64,000 bases of DNA from Herbaspirillum sp. ASV7 (GCF_016429215.1 NZ_JAELUH010000001.1:1-64000); one strand, 5' to 3'; counted from the first letter of the stretch, positions 46,305 through 56,211 are shown. Notes: generated from the sequence alone by a model not told the origin. Numbers and translations: made by a program.

Positions 46305-47714
46305 TCAGGGTGGTGGGGCTGGGTGGTCTTGCCCATGGTGGTGCCGCGCGCGCCAGCCCCGGCGCAGGCGGCGACTCTGGCGCAGCGCCAGATGAAGGGA
46401 AACAGCCCAGGACAGCGGCCGCGCATGCACCACGGCGCGCAAGGCGCGGGCATAGTCCAGCACCATGCCTGGCGTCCAGGCCATGGTCAGGGCGCGCTTG
46501 CGGATCTGGCTGGCTACCCAGATCTCGGGGGTGAACAACATCCGCAGTGCGTTGGTCCAGTGGCGGTCACGGTTGCCCATCACGCCCTCCAGCGCCGCCT
46601 CCAGGGCCTGGGCCACGGTACTGGAACAGTTGCGATAGGTGAGGTTGTAGACCTCGGTCTGGCGATAGTGCTGCCAGAACCGGTCCAGGTGCGCACGCCG
46701 GTAGTCGCGGAAGACGATTTTCTCGGTCGACTCGCACCAGGCTGCGGCTTCGCTCGGATAGTCGCTCAGGTAGCGGCCCTTGACGTCATTGTCGGCGGTA
46801 GCCCGCAGCAGGCGGGCGAACTGGTTGGGGGAACGGTTGATTTCCTCGGCCGGATAGAGGCTGATATAGAGATCGGGCAACAGCTCCAGCGCCGCGTGGC
46901 CGGTGGAGATGACGCCGTTGGTATCGACTGCAGCGATATAGCGGTCGATCAGCGGCTGGCGCCGCGCCGGCCCCTTGGCGCTGCCCGTGGGGGTCCAGAC
47001 ATGGACGGTCAGTGCCGCCACGGGTTGCGTGGCCGAGGGCGGAAAGGCGTGCCCGGCGCGCAGCATGGCGTGCATGCTCTCGTCGCCGCGATACAGACCG
47101 GCATCGAAGGGCCGGTTGTCGTCGCTGTTGCGGCTGGCCATCCTGTCCAGGGAGACTTGCGGCGGCAGCATGCGCGTGCGCAGCGCCAGCCAGATCATGC
47201 TCCAGCCGCCGAAGATCAGGCCCAGCGCCAGGCAGAACGGCACCGTTCCCTTGTAATGGGTCGGATAGGGCTGGAAGAACACGATGGCCAGCACGATCTG
47301 GACCACACCGCCGGCCAGCGCCATGCGCCAGCGCGGAAAGCGCACCACCAGCGCCGAAGTGACCTGCAGCGCGCCGCCGATGGCGAAGGCTACCCCGAAG
47401 AGGATGGCCAGGACCATGTCGCTGGCCTGGTGGCGGGTGATGACCAGCACCGCAATGAGCATGAACAGCGCTCCCTTGACGCGCCGCAGAGTCTTTTGCG
47501 CCCCCATGCCGCTTTGCGCCACCCACAGGGTGACCAGGCTCTCCAGCAGGAGCAGCCAGCCGAACAGGGTCAGCGGAAAATTGAGCACGCCATCCAGGGC
47601 ATCGATCATCAGCGATACCCCGATGCTGCCCCAGGCCAGTCCGGCCACTGCCACCACATGCCAGTTGCGTCGGATGAAATCGGCGCCCAGCAACAACAAG
47701 ACAAGACGTATCAC
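46305..47714 (-). CDS. HdeD-like membrane domain fused to a permuted papain-like domain
   Basis: ~469 residues. N-terminal six-helix HdeD/DUF308-type region (VIRLVLLLLGADFIRRNW, GVLNFPLTLFGWLLLLESLVTLWVAQSG), then a soluble domain with the order His-Cys: GHAALEL near residue 270 and RNCSSTVAQALEAALEG near residue 359. H-before-C order is seen in circularly permuted NlpC/P60 (YiiX/LRAT-like) proteins, so a thiol hydrolase or acyltransferase is possible. The GTG start has GGAAG upstream; an earlier ATG (47756) lacks a site. Unusual fusion of unknown role. Confidence 0.72.
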   Translation of the reverse strand: MIRLVLLLLGADFIRRNWHVVAVAGLAWGSIGVSLMIDALDGVLNFPLTLFGWLLLLESLVTLWVAQSGMGAQKTLRRVKGALFMLIAVLVITRHQASDMVLAILFGVAFAIGGALQVTSALVVRFPRWRMALAGGVVQIVLAIVFFQPYPTHYKGTVPFCLALGLIFGGWSMIWLALRTRMLPPQVSLDRMASRNSDDNRPFDAGLYRGDESMHAMLRAGHAFPPSATQPVAALTVHVWTPTGSAKGPARRQPLIDRYIAAVDTNGVISTGHAALELLPDLYISLYPAEEINRSPNQFARLLRATADNDVKGRYLSDYPSEAAAWCESTEKIVFRDYRRAHLDRFWQHYRQTEVYNLTYRNCSSTVAQALEAALEGVMGNRDRHWTNALRMLFTPEIWVASQIRKRALTMAWTPGMVLDYARALRAVVHARPLSWAVSLHLALRQSRRLRRGWRARHHHGQDHPAPPP

Positions 47715-47869
47715 GGTTCTTCCCGGGCTTGCGCCCTCCCCTTGGCGATGCGGCATTGTCAGCCATTCCGTGACGCCAGGCAAATGACAGCCTCGGCCGC
47801 AGCAGGAGTGGCTCAAATCGCGCCAATCCCGCACAATGCCGGCTCGATCCCCGCCCATCGCTGCATACC

Positions 47870-48637
47870 ATGCCCCTTGCCGTCCTGGTTTCCGCTATCG
47901 CCAGCACCTTGCTGCTGCCGCCCGTGTCGCCTCTGCTGCTGTGCCTGGCCGGCGTCCTGCTGCGGCGGCGCATGCCGCGCGGCGCAGCAGCAATGGTGGC
48001 ATTGGGGGTGGGACTGCTTCTGCTGTTCAGTACGCGCGCCGGGGCGCTCCTGGTCGTGCGGCCTCTCGAAAACCAGTATCCCGCCCTCTCCGATGCCGGC
48101 GCGGCGGGCAATGCCCAAGCCATCGTCATCCTCGGCTCCGGGCGCATCGACCGCGCCCCCGAATACGGCGGCGGCACCGACGACGCCAATCCGATCGGCA
48201 TGAAACGCCTGCAATACGGTGCGTATCTGCATCGCCAGACCGGCTTGCCCATCCTGGTCACGGGCGGCAATCCGGATGGCTCACCGGAGAGCGAAGCGGC
48301 CGTAATGGCGCGGGTACTGCAGCGTGACTTCGGCGTGCCAGTGCGCTGGCAGGAGCAACACGCCAATACCACCGCCGACAACGCCACCCTGTCGGCCGCC
48401 ATGCTAAGGGCCGATGGCATCGAGCGCGTGCTGCTGGTCACCGACAGCCTGCACATGCCGCGCGCCATGCAAGTGTTCAGCCGCACCGGCCTGCAGGTCC
48501 AGGCCGCGCCCACCGTCTTCGCAGGGCCGGCGCGCTCGCGCCTGACCGACTACTTCCCCAACGCCGGCAGCCTGCAACTGTCCAGCTATGCCCTGCGTGA
48601 ATGGGTCGGCCAGTGCTGGTACCGGCTGCGCCGCTGA
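47870..48637 (+). CDS. YdcF-family (DUF218) membrane protein
   Basis: 255 residues. Two N-terminal helices then the DUF218 domain: NAQAIVILGSGR, GLPILVTGGNPDGSPESEAAVM, VRWQEQHANTTADNATLSAAML, VLLVTDSLHMPRAMQVF. SanA/ElyC/YdcF relatives act in envelope polysaccharide or vancomycin tolerance; the function is not readable. Starts between the divergent HdeD gene and the MCP gene. Confidence 0.88.
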   Translation: MPLAVLVSAIASTLLLPPVSPLLLCLAGVLLRRRMPRGAAAMVALGVGLLLLFSTRAGALLVVRPLENQYPALSDAGAAGNAQAIVILGSGRIDRAPEYGGGTDDANPIGMKRLQYGAYLHRQTGLPILVTGGNPDGSPESEAAVMARVLQRDFGVPVRWQEQHANTTADNATLSAAMLRADGIERVLLVTDSLHMPRAMQVFSRTGLQVQAAPTVFAGPARSRLTDYFPNAGSLQLSSYALREWVGQCWYRLRR

Positions 48638-48730
48638 TCCCGCTACCACCGCACCTAAACCCGCAAGTGGCCTGCCTTCTGCCTCCTGTTCCCCACCTGC
48701 GTTAACACTTTCGGGCAGTAAAGTGACGAT

Positions 48731-48758
48731 ATCGCATGCCCGGCATCGGGCATGCGAT
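48731..48758. other. Perfect hairpin before the chemoreceptor gene
   Basis: 12-bp perfect stem ATCGCATGCCCG / CGGGCATGCGAT with loop GCAT, 107 bp before the MCP start. No T-tract; may terminate the YdcF transcript or bind a regulator. Confidence 0.5.
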
Positions 48759-48864
48759 TGTCGAATCAACAACGCTCGAACAAGGCAATACGGACGGTCA
48801 CATCCCTCATTGCACAGGCGCGAAGACGCTTGCGGGCATCTACACAGACTAGGGAGACTCCACT

Positions 48865-50679
48865 ATGGGCCAACTGTCCTTCAACAAGAAACTTTGGCTG
48901 CCGCTCATTCTCAGCCTCATCGCACTGCTGGCCATATCCATCTTCAGCGCCGTCATGGTGCGCAATATCCGCCTGGAAGAACGTCGGGCCGACCTCACCA
49001 ATGTCGGCCAGACCGCCCTGTCCCTGGTCAAGGGCTACGGCGCCCTGGCCGACAGCGGCGCACTGCCCAAGGACGAAGCGCAAAAGCGCGCCACGGCGGC
49101 CATCAAGAGCCTGCGCTATGGCAGCGATGGTTATTTCTCGATCTCGACCTCGGACCAGGTCATCGTGATGCACCCGATCAAGCCCGAGCTGGATGGCAAG
49201 AACCTCACCAACTTCAAGGACCCTGCCGGCACCAACCTGTTCGTTGAAATCACCAAGGCCGGTGCCAAGCCCGAGGGTGGCTTCGTCAACTACCTCTGGC
49301 CCAAGGTGGGTGCCGCCGATCCGGTGGCCAAGACCTCGTTCGTGATCGCCTACAAGCCCTGGGACTGGAACCTGACCACCGGCGCCTACATGGATGACAT
49401 CAATGCCGCCTTCATGCGGACCCTGTGGCAGATGGTGATCCTGTTCGCGGTGGTGGCCGTGGCGCTGGTGGCGCTGGTGGTGGTGATCAACCGCGGCATC
49501 CTGCGCACCATCGGTGGCGATCCGGCCAAGGCTGCCGAGGTCGCCAACCGCATCGCCCAGGGGGACCTCACGCCCAACATCGAGACCATTGCCGGCGACC
49601 AGAGCAGCCTGCTCTATGCGGTGCGCAGCATGCGTGACTCGCTGCTGGCCACCATCACCAACATCAAGACCTCGGCCGACACCATCGCCACCGCCTCGCA
49701 GGAAATCGCCAGCGGCAACCTGGACCTGTCGGGGCGCACCGAACAGCAGGCCGGCTCCCTCGAAGAAACCGCCTCGGCCATGGAAGAGCTGACCGCCACC
49801 GTCAGGCAGAACGCCGACAATGCGCGCCAGGCCAACCAGTTGGCCGAATCGGCCTCGGAGGTCGCCGTCCAGGGCGGCAGCGTGGTGGGCCAGGTAGTGC
49901 AGACCATGGAAGGCATCACCGACAGTTCGCGCAAGATCGCCGACATCATCGGCGTGATCGATGGCATTGCCTTCCAGACCAATATCCTGGCCTTGAATGC
50001 GGCGGTGGAAGCCGCCCGTGCCGGCGAGCAGGGGCGCGGCTTTGCCGTGGTGGCCTCCGAGGTGCGCTCGCTGGCGCAGCGCTCGGCCTCGGCCGCCAAG
50101 GAGATCAAGACGCTCATCGATGACTCCGTGTCCAAGGTCGATACCGGCAGCAAGCTGGTCGAACAGGCCGGCGCCACCATGACCGAGGTGGTCGCCAGCG
50201 TCAAGCGCGTCACCGACATCGTCGGCGAGATCAGTTCGGCCAGCCAGGAGCAGAGCGCCGGCATCGCTGAAGTCGGCCGCGCCATCACGCAGATGGATGA
50301 AGGCACGCAACAGAATGCAGCCCTGGTGGAACAAGCCGCCGCTGCCGCCCAGTCCCTGCAGGACCAGGCCGCGACACTGGCCGGGCTGGTCAGCCGCTTC
50401 CATATCGATGGCAGCCAGGCTGGCCATGCCACGGTCCACGCTGCAGCACAGCCGGCAAGCAAGCCGGCGCCACGCCCTGCCGCAGCCTCCAAGCCGGCAG
50501 CGCGCCCCGCGCCGACACTGGCCAGCAAACCCGCAGCAGCAGCGCCCAAGCCCGCACCGGCCAAGGCGCCGCCCGCTGCCGCCGCCACCAAGAACGAAGC
50601 GGCAGCTGCCAAGCCGGGCAGCAAATCGCCCTCGCGCCTGCCAGCCGGCGAGGACGAAGGAGACTGGGAAACCTTCTGA
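48865..50679 (+). CDS. Methyl-accepting chemotaxis protein with sCache sensor
   Basis: 604 residues. Membrane helices ~12-32 and ~187-212 enclose a periplasmic single Cache domain ([27 protein letters not shown]). Then HAMP, coiled coils, and the signalling tip [31 protein letters not shown] Pro/Ala/Lys-rich tail (~530-590) ends DWETF, the CheR/CheB-tether pentapeptide. AGGGAG before the ATG. The ligand is unknown; sCache domains often bind small organic acids. Followed by a GC-rich terminator. Confidence 0.94.
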   Translation: MGQLSFNKKLWLPLILSLIALLAISIFSAVMVRNIRLEERRADLTNVGQTALSLVKGYGALADSGALPKDEAQKRATAAIKSLRYGSDGYFSISTSDQVIVMHPIKPELDGKNLTNFKDPAGTNLFVEITKAGAKPEGGFVNYLWPKVGAADPVAKTSFVIAYKPWDWNLTTGAYMDDINAAFMRTLWQMVILFAVVAVALVALVVVINRGILRTIGGDPAKAAEVANRIAQGDLTPNIETIAGDQSSLLYAVRSMRDSLLATITNIKTSADTIATASQEIASGNLDLSGRTEQQAGSLEETASAMEELTATVRQNADNARQANQLAESASEVAVQGGSVVGQVVQTMEGITDSSRKIADIIGVIDGIAFQTNILALNAAVEAARAGEQGRGFAVVASEVRSLAQRSASAAKEIKTLIDDSVSKVDTGSKLVEQAGATMTEVVASVKRVTDIVGEISSASQEQSAGIAEVGRAITQMDEGTQQNAALVEQAAAAAQSLQDQAATLAGLVSRFHIDGSQAGHATVHAAAQPASKPAPRPAAASKPAARPAPTLASKPAAAAPKPAPAKAPPAAAATKNEAAAAKPGSKSPSRLPAGEDEGDWETF

Positions 50680-50711
50680 GCCAAGGACCAGAGCGCTGCC
50701 GCAGCCTCATC

Positions 50712-50735
50712 AGGCCCGCTTCGGCGGGCCTTTTT
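50712..50735 (+). terminator. MCP terminator
   Basis: Stem AGGCCCGC / GCGGGCCT with UUCG-type loop, then TTTTT, 32 nt after the stop. Confidence 0.9.
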
Positions 50736-50997
50736 CATGCGCACATGCATCGCACCTGAGCAAGCCGGACCGGAATGCCATGCCGCTACAGCAATGAACG
50801 CTGGCCGATGATTGTCGAACGGCAAGAAACCGGCATGGTTCTTACAATTTTTTGTCGCACTTTTGCCGCCGGCCACAGTCCCACCGGCATTCGGCTTAGA
50901 ATAAGCCCATCCTTGACGTAATTGATTGGTACGCCCCCGGCTACATTCGTGATGAATTGCGAGGAAGCGATGGCACGACATCTGAAAGGAAAGTGCA

Positions 50998-51186
50998 ATG
51001 ACGCAGTCCCCCAAGAATATCTCGGCCCTGATGTGCGAACTTAGCGTGGCGCTGGCCGAACTCTCTGAAAAGATGAGCAACCTGTCGGTGACCCTGGAGA
51101 ACAGCTACCTGGAATCCAATGCCCCGGAGACCGTCGCCACGCTGGAAGCCGCGCGCGAGACCATCGACAAGGCGCGCAGCCAGTAA
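50998..51186 (+). CDS. Small helical hypothetical protein (62 aa)
   Basis: Predicted helical, Leu/Ser-rich (SALMCELSVALAELSEKMSN, ETVATLEAARETIDKARSQ), no recognised family. AAAGGA 7 nt before the ATG. Lies 6 bp before the convergent LysR gene. The region from the MCP terminator to this start shows no other gene. Confidence 0.6.
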   Translation: MTQSPKNISALMCELSVALAELSEKMSNLSVTLENSYLESNAPETVATLEAARETIDKARSQ

Positions 51187-51192
51187 GCCGGC

Positions 51193-52113
51193 CTATGCCT
51201 TGACAGCGGCCGGTGCCGGCAGCCAGAACGCCGGCCCCAATGCCTCCAGTCGCTCGCAGATGAATTGCGCCACCACCTGCACCCTGACCAGGTCACGCGC
51301 GTCGGCATGGGTCAGCAGCCAGTAGGACCGTCGCAGGCAGATCTCCTGCGGCAACAGTCGCACCAGCTCCGGCTCACGCGCGGCCAGGAAGCACGGCAAC
51401 ACCCCTAGCGCCACCCCCGAGGCCACTGCCTGTACCTGGCTGATCACGTTGGAGATGCGGATCTGCGGCCGGATCGTCGATGAAATCTCGGCCAGGTAGT
51501 CCAGCTCGGAAGTCCACATCAGGTCTTCGATATACCCTACCCAGCGCTGCTGTTGCAGCTGCTGCCGCTCATCGATGGGCCCATGCTGCGCCAGGTAGCT
51601 GCGGCTGGCGTAGACCCCCAGTTCGTAGTCGTTGAGCCGGCGCGCAATGAGCCGCCCCTGCTCGGGCCGGGTCATGCTCACCGCAATGTCGGCCTCGCGC
51701 TTGGACAGGCTGAACATGCGTGGATTGGCCACCAGCTCCACCTCCAGCTCGGGATGCCGGCGCGCCAGCTCCGTGAGTTCGCGTGCCAGGAAGTAGGTCC
51801 CCCAAGCCTCGGGTGTACCGATGCGCACCGAGCCGCTCAGGCCCTGTGCCGCATCATCCTGACGCGCCCCGATACGGATGGCCAGGTTTTCCATGGCCTC
51901 GGCGTCCGGCACCAGGCGCTCGCCCTCCACGGTGAGCGCATAGCCGGCAGCGCGGCGGTCAAAGAGCGTCACGCCAATGGATTGCTCCAGGGCCACGATG
52001 CGCCGGCTCAGGGTCGAATGATCCACGCCCAGCTTGCGCGCGGCCACCGTCAGGCGGCCGGCGCGCACCACGGCAAGAAAGGCTTGCAGGTCATCCCAGT
52101 CGAATTGGCGCAA
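51193..52113 (-). CDS. LysR-type transcriptional regulator
   Basis: 306 residues. N-terminal winged HTH (LQAFLAVVRAGRLTVAARKLGVDHSTLSRRIVALEQSIGVTLFDR) and a periplasmic-binding-fold effector domain (GTYFLARELTELARRHPELEVELV). TTG start with GGGGAG 7 nt upstream. Divergent from the COG4091 oxidoreductase, likely its regulator; a palindrome lies between. Confidence 0.9.
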   Translation of the reverse strand: MRQFDWDDLQAFLAVVRAGRLTVAARKLGVDHSTLSRRIVALEQSIGVTLFDRRAAGYALTVEGERLVPDAEAMENLAIRIGARQDDAAQGLSGSVRIGTPEAWGTYFLARELTELARRHPELEVELVANPRMFSLSKREADIAVSMTRPEQGRLIARRLNDYELGVYASRSYLAQHGPIDERQQLQQQRWVGYIEDLMWTSELDYLAEISSTIRPQIRISNVISQVQAVASGVALGVLPCFLAAREPELVRLLPQEICLRRSYWLLTHADARDLVRVQVVAQFICERLEALGPAFWLPAPAAVKA

Positions 52114-52160
52114 GTCAGGGCTCCCCAGGGGTATGCGAATCTACGCACGGACAATGTGTA

Positions 52161-52183
52161 TTTCTCGACATTTACGCGAGAAA
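52161..52183. promoter_or_regulatory. Candidate LysR operator
   Basis: Inverted repeat TTTCTCG-N9-CGAGAAA in the divergent promoter, resembling a T-N11-A LTTR box. It is the only clear symmetry in the 153-bp gap. Confidence 0.5.
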
Positions 52184-52266
52184 AGGCCAATGCTACTCTT
52201 TTTTCGCTGGCCGTCCGTCCCATGGGCAGGACGGTCGCACATGACAACAATGACCAAGGAGACGAC

Positions 52267-53649
52267 GTGGCAACCCTGTTCCATCAACTCAAGGCACTGG
52301 CCGAGCAAGGCCGGCCGGTGCGGGTCGGCCTGATCGGGGCCGGCAAGTTCGGTTCGATGTTCCTGTCGCAGGTGCCACGCACGCCGGGGCTGCACCTGCT
52401 GGGGATCGCCGATCTGTCACCGGCACGGGCGCAAGCTGCGCTGGCCCGGGTCGGCTGGAAGGCCGAGCAATATGCGGCCCGCTCCTGGGACGAGGCACTG
52501 TGCCATGGCACCACCTTCGTCCAGGACGATGCCGAGGCGCTGATCTCGCAGCCGCAACTGGACATCATCATCGACGCCACCGGCAGCCCCGCCGCCGGCA
52601 TCCGCCATACGCTGCTGTGCTGCCAGCATAAAAAGCACATCATCATGGTCAACGTCGAAGCCGATGCCCTGGCCGGCCCGCTGCTGGCGCGCCGCGCGGC
52701 CGAGGCCGGCATCATCTATTCGATGGCCTACGGCGACCAGCCGGCGCTCATCGCCGAGATGGTGGACTGGGCGCGTACCTCGGGTTTCGAGGTGGTCTGC
52801 GCCGGCAAGGGGACCAAGTACCTGCCGGTCTATCACCAGTCCACGCCGGATACGGTGTGGGGCCACTACGGTTTCTCGGAAGAACAGGTGGCCGGCGGCG
52901 ACTTCAACGCGCAGATGTTCAACTCCTTCCTCGATGGCACCAAGTCGGCGCTGGAGATGGCGGCCGTGGCCAATGCCTGTGGCCTGCGCCCGGGCGACAG
53001 CGGCCTGGCCTTCCCGCCCTGCGGCGTGGATGACCTGCCCACCCTGCTGCGCCCGCAGGCCGACGGCGGCATCCTGCCGCACAGTGGCACGGTGGAAGTG
53101 GTGTCTTCGCTGGAACGCGATGGCCGCCCGGTGTTCCGCGACCTGCGCTGGGGCGTGTATGTCTGCTTCGAAGCGCCCACCGACTATGTGCGCGACTGCT
53201 TTGCCCAATACGGCCTGAAGACCGATGCCAGCGGACGCTATGCCGCCATGTACAAGCCCTATCACCTCATCGGCCTGGAGCTGGGCTATTCGGTGGCCAA
53301 CATCGCCGTGCGCGGAGAACCCACCGGCAACACCATGGGCTTTGCCGGCGACACGGTGGCCGTGGCCAAGCGCGACCTCAAGCCCGGCGAGAAGCTCGAT
53401 GGCGAAGGCGGCTTCATGGTCTACGGTCGACTCATGCCGGCCGCCGCTTCGCTGGCGCATGAAGCACTGCCCATCGGCCTGGCCCATGGCATCGTGCTGC
53501 AACGGCCGGTGTCAGCGGGCCAGATCGTGAGCTGGGCCGACGTGGCCATCGACAGCAGCCACCAGGCCATCCAGGTACGGCGCGAGATGGAAGCCCTGTT
53601 CCGCCGCGAGCTGGGCCTGCAGGCGCCGCCCGCACATCGGGCGGCCTGA
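52267..53649 (+). CDS. NAD(P)-dependent homoserine dehydrogenase-like enzyme with SAF domain (COG4091)
   Basis: 460 residues. Rossmann motif VGLIGAGKFGSMF at ~22-34, catalytic region with KGTKYLPVYHQSTPDTVWGHYG and NSFLDGTKSALEMAAVANACGL; the C-terminal SAF-like part includes DLKPGEKLDGEGGFMVYG and SAGQIVSWADV. Start GTG with AAGGAG upstream. The family includes sugar-acid oxidoreductases; the substrate is unknown. Divergent from its probable LysR regulator and convergent with a TonB receptor gene. Confidence 0.85.
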   Translation: MATLFHQLKALAEQGRPVRVGLIGAGKFGSMFLSQVPRTPGLHLLGIADLSPARAQAALARVGWKAEQYAARSWDEALCHGTTFVQDDAEALISQPQLDIIIDATGSPAAGIRHTLLCCQHKKHIIMVNVEADALAGPLLARRAAEAGIIYSMAYGDQPALIAEMVDWARTSGFEVVCAGKGTKYLPVYHQSTPDTVWGHYGFSEEQVAGGDFNAQMFNSFLDGTKSALEMAAVANACGLRPGDSGLAFPPCGVDDLPTLLRPQADGGILPHSGTVEVVSSLERDGRPVFRDLRWGVYVCFEAPTDYVRDCFAQYGLKTDASGRYAAMYKPYHLIGLELGYSVANIAVRGEPTGNTMGFAGDTVAVAKRDLKPGEKLDGEGGFMVYGRLMPAAASLAHEALPIGLAHGIVLQRPVSAGQIVSWADVAIDSSHQAIQVRREMEALFRRELGLQAPPAHRAA

Positions 53650-53678
53650 AGCAGCGAGCGGCGAGCAGCGGCGCCGGA

Positions 53679-55982
53679 TCAGAAGTCGTACTTCAGCTCG
53701 GCAAAGGCAGTGCGCTGCGGGAAGGGATGGAACAGGAAGTAATCCCGGTTGGTCAGGTTGTCCACCCCCAACGCAGCGCTCCAGTGCGTGTCGATGCGGT
53801 AGCGCACGCGTGCATCGAAGACGGTATAGCCATCGAAGCCCTGGTAGGTATGGGTGTTGACGTCGGTATTGTCGACGGTGGCATAGACACGGCCGCTGTA
53901 GCGACCGGCCAGCGTATAGGTCCAGCGATCGTCCGGCTTGTAGCTGGCCACCAGGGTGGCACGCCACTCGGGCACATAGGGCGTGCGCTTGCCCACCGAG
54001 GTGGCGCCGGCGGTGGTCGCCACATAACCGTTGTTCTGCAGGATGCGGGCATCGACCCAGGTCACGCTGCCGTTGAGGGAGAAGCCGCGCAGCAGCAGGT
54101 CGTTGCGCTCGAACGCGGCCTCGATGCCGCGCTGGCGGGTGCGGTCGACGTTCTGCGTGAACGAGGCCACGCCGCTGCCGATCGTCGAGGTCTGCGAAAT
54201 GAGGGCATCGCTTACGCGCTCCTCGAACAGCGACAGCCGCCACTTGCCCTGCCCTTCGGCCAGCTGGCGTTCGATGGCCAGCTCGGTGCTCCAGACCTTT
54301 TCTGGCTTGAGGTTGGGATTGGCCTGCAGGTAGACGCCATTGAGCAGCACGTTCTGGTACAGCTCGCCCACAGTGGGGAAACGCAAGGCGCGCCCGCTCG
54401 ACAGGGTAGCCAGCCAGTCATCCGACAGCGCCCAGGCCAGCGAGGCCTTGGGTGACAGGCCGCTGCTGGTGATCTGCGGCTGGTTGACCGCGAACCCGGT
54501 ACTGCCGGAGGTCGAATAATTGTAGCCATCAAAGGCCCGCCACCACTCGTAACGCGCGCCCAGCGTGGCCTTGAGGCCCGGCGAGAAGCGCCATACATCC
54601 TGTGCCCACAGCGCCGATGTCTCGGTCTTGCCACGCGAGTCCGAGGCCAGCGTGCCATTGCCACCGCTGATCCAGTTGCTGGTGTTCCAGGTGGGCGTGG
54701 CCAGGGTGTAGCGGTCGTAGTGGGCGCCCACGCTGATCTCCTGTGCCGCCTGTGGACGCCAGATGCCCTTGGCATCGACCGTGCTCCAGCCGGTGCCGCT
54801 GGCGTCGGCAATGGTGCCGGCGCCACCACCCTGCCCGGCCGGGAAGGTGGTGGTGGAGGTGCGGGTCAGGTCACGCGAGGCCGAGACGTTGGAGGCGGCC
54901 AGTTGCCAGTCCCAGGGACCGCCGCTCTTGCTGCGCACCTCCAGCCCCTGCATCCACTGCTGCTGGTCCACGTCGTTGCTGGAAAAACCGCTGGTGTAGG
55001 CCGGCGCGCCGCTGGCGTTCCTGAGGAAGGTCTGCGGATTGGCGCTGGCCTGGTTCTGCCAGAAGCCCAGCGTATAGGTCGCCGTGATGGCAGGCGTGAA
55101 GTCATAGGAGAGCTTCAACCGCGCCGTATCCTGCACGGTGTGCGTCAGGTTGCCGGCACCCAGTACATAGAGGTTCTTGCCGGTGCGGTCCTGTGCCTGC
55201 ACCGCGCCGGTGGTACCGGCGGGGATGCTGGTGGCGGTGACATAGGTCACCGGCGGCGAGTAGCTGTCCAGGTGATTGACCGAGAAACGCCAGGCCAGGC
55301 CATTGCTGCGATTGCCCAGACCGACGTTGTATTCCTGGGCGCGGTAGGTGCCGGAGGCACCGTACTGGCTGAAGTCCTGCTGCGAGTAGAGCGCCTTGAT
55401 GCTGCCTTCGAAATGCTCCGGCATGCGCGTGGTGATCTCTGTCACGGCACCGTAGGAGTTGCCCGGATACTCGGCCGCGAAGGGACCGTACATCACATCG
55501 ATGCGGGCGATTTCCTCGGGCGCGACCATGAACCAGCGTGGCGAGCCATTGCCGTTGTTGTTGTTGACCAGGGCCGACAGCAGGATGCCATCGGCATAGA
55601 TCAGGCTGCGCGCGCTGGCATTGATGCCGGTGGTACGCGTGGCCAGCGGGGCCTGGGTGTCGCCGATGTAGCGCTTGCGCACCGACAGGCTGGGCAGGTA
55701 TTTCAGGGCGTCGGAACTGTCGGTGACGTTGATGCTCTCGGCGGCGGTGTCAGCCGTCACGCTGGCGCTGGTCTGGGGCAATTGCTTGCGCTCGGGCACC
55801 GACACGGTGCCGCGCACCTCCACGGTAGGCAAGGCTGGTGTATCGCTACCCGCGTCCGGCTGGCTGGCCTGCGCGAAGCTGGCGCCACTCCACGCCGAGA
55901 GAACGGCCAGCAGCAAGGGATTCCATTGGCCGAGGCCGGCCCGGGAGGATGAACGTTGGATTGTCATGGCGACGCTTTTCAT
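53679..55982 (-). CDS. TonB-dependent outer membrane receptor
   Basis: 767 residues. Signal peptide ending GASFA-QASQ, TonB-box-like ALPTVEVRG, plug (SDALKYLPSLSVRKRYIG, RTTGINASARSLIYADGILL) and a 22-strand barrel to AFAELKYDF with terminal Phe. The start is MKSVAMTIQ or the internal ATG five codons later. It lies after a terminator downstream of the DUF4198 operon on the same strand. Ligand unknown; context suggests iron or another metal. Confidence 0.88.
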   Translation of the reverse strand: MKSVAMTIQRSSSRAGLGQWNPLLLAVLSAWSGASFAQASQPDAGSDTPALPTVEVRGTVSVPERKQLPQTSASVTADTAAESINVTDSSDALKYLPSLSVRKRYIGDTQAPLATRTTGINASARSLIYADGILLSALVNNNNGNGSPRWFMVAPEEIARIDVMYGPFAAEYPGNSYGAVTEITTRMPEHFEGSIKALYSQQDFSQYGASGTYRAQEYNVGLGNRSNGLAWRFSVNHLDSYSPPVTYVTATSIPAGTTGAVQAQDRTGKNLYVLGAGNLTHTVQDTARLKLSYDFTPAITATYTLGFWQNQASANPQTFLRNASGAPAYTSGFSSNDVDQQQWMQGLEVRSKSGGPWDWQLAASNVSASRDLTRTSTTTFPAGQGGGAGTIADASGTGWSTVDAKGIWRPQAAQEISVGAHYDRYTLATPTWNTSNWISGGNGTLASDSRGKTETSALWAQDVWRFSPGLKATLGARYEWWRAFDGYNYSTSGSTGFAVNQPQITSSGLSPKASLAWALSDDWLATLSSGRALRFPTVGELYQNVLLNGVYLQANPNLKPEKVWSTELAIERQLAEGQGKWRLSLFEERVSDALISQTSTIGSGVASFTQNVDRTRQRGIEAAFERNDLLLRGFSLNGSVTWVDARILQNNGYVATTAGATSVGKRTPYVPEWRATLVASYKPDDRWTYTLAGRYSGRVYATVDNTDVNTHTYQGFDGYTVFDARVRYRIDTHWSAALGVDNLTNRDYFLFHPFPQRTAFAELKYDF

Positions 55983-56180
55983 GGCAGGGAAAAGCGCTCG
56001 CAGCCGCACCCCGCGACCGCCGTGACGTTCGCGCTCTCCCTGTTGTTTTTTTCGATGGCGCAATCTAGCACGCAGCCCCGGCGCTGCGGCTTGGCGTGCT
56101 TGCCGTGGCGCATGCCGCGGCTTGTGCGCGAGTATCGTTTTCCCTTTTCCGACAAGGATTTAGCGCGACGAACGGCCAAG

Positions 56181-56211
56181 AAAAAAGGGCTGCGACATAT
56201 TGCCGCAGCCC
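56181..56211 (-). terminator. Terminator of the DUF4198-DUF3325 operon
   Basis: Stem GGGCTGCG / CGCAGCCC followed on the minus strand by TTTTTTC. It separates the operon from the TonB receptor; the remaining 55983-56180 region has no gene. Confidence 0.85.

Noticed and set aside
45966-48203. 745-codon plus-strand frame across the hydrolase and HdeD genes
   Set aside because: Antisense shadow with no recognisable domains.
48716-48750. Sigma-28 flagellar promoter before the chemoreceptor (TAAAG then GCC-like)
   Set aside because: The -10 part matches poorly; the repeat there is explained by the hairpin.
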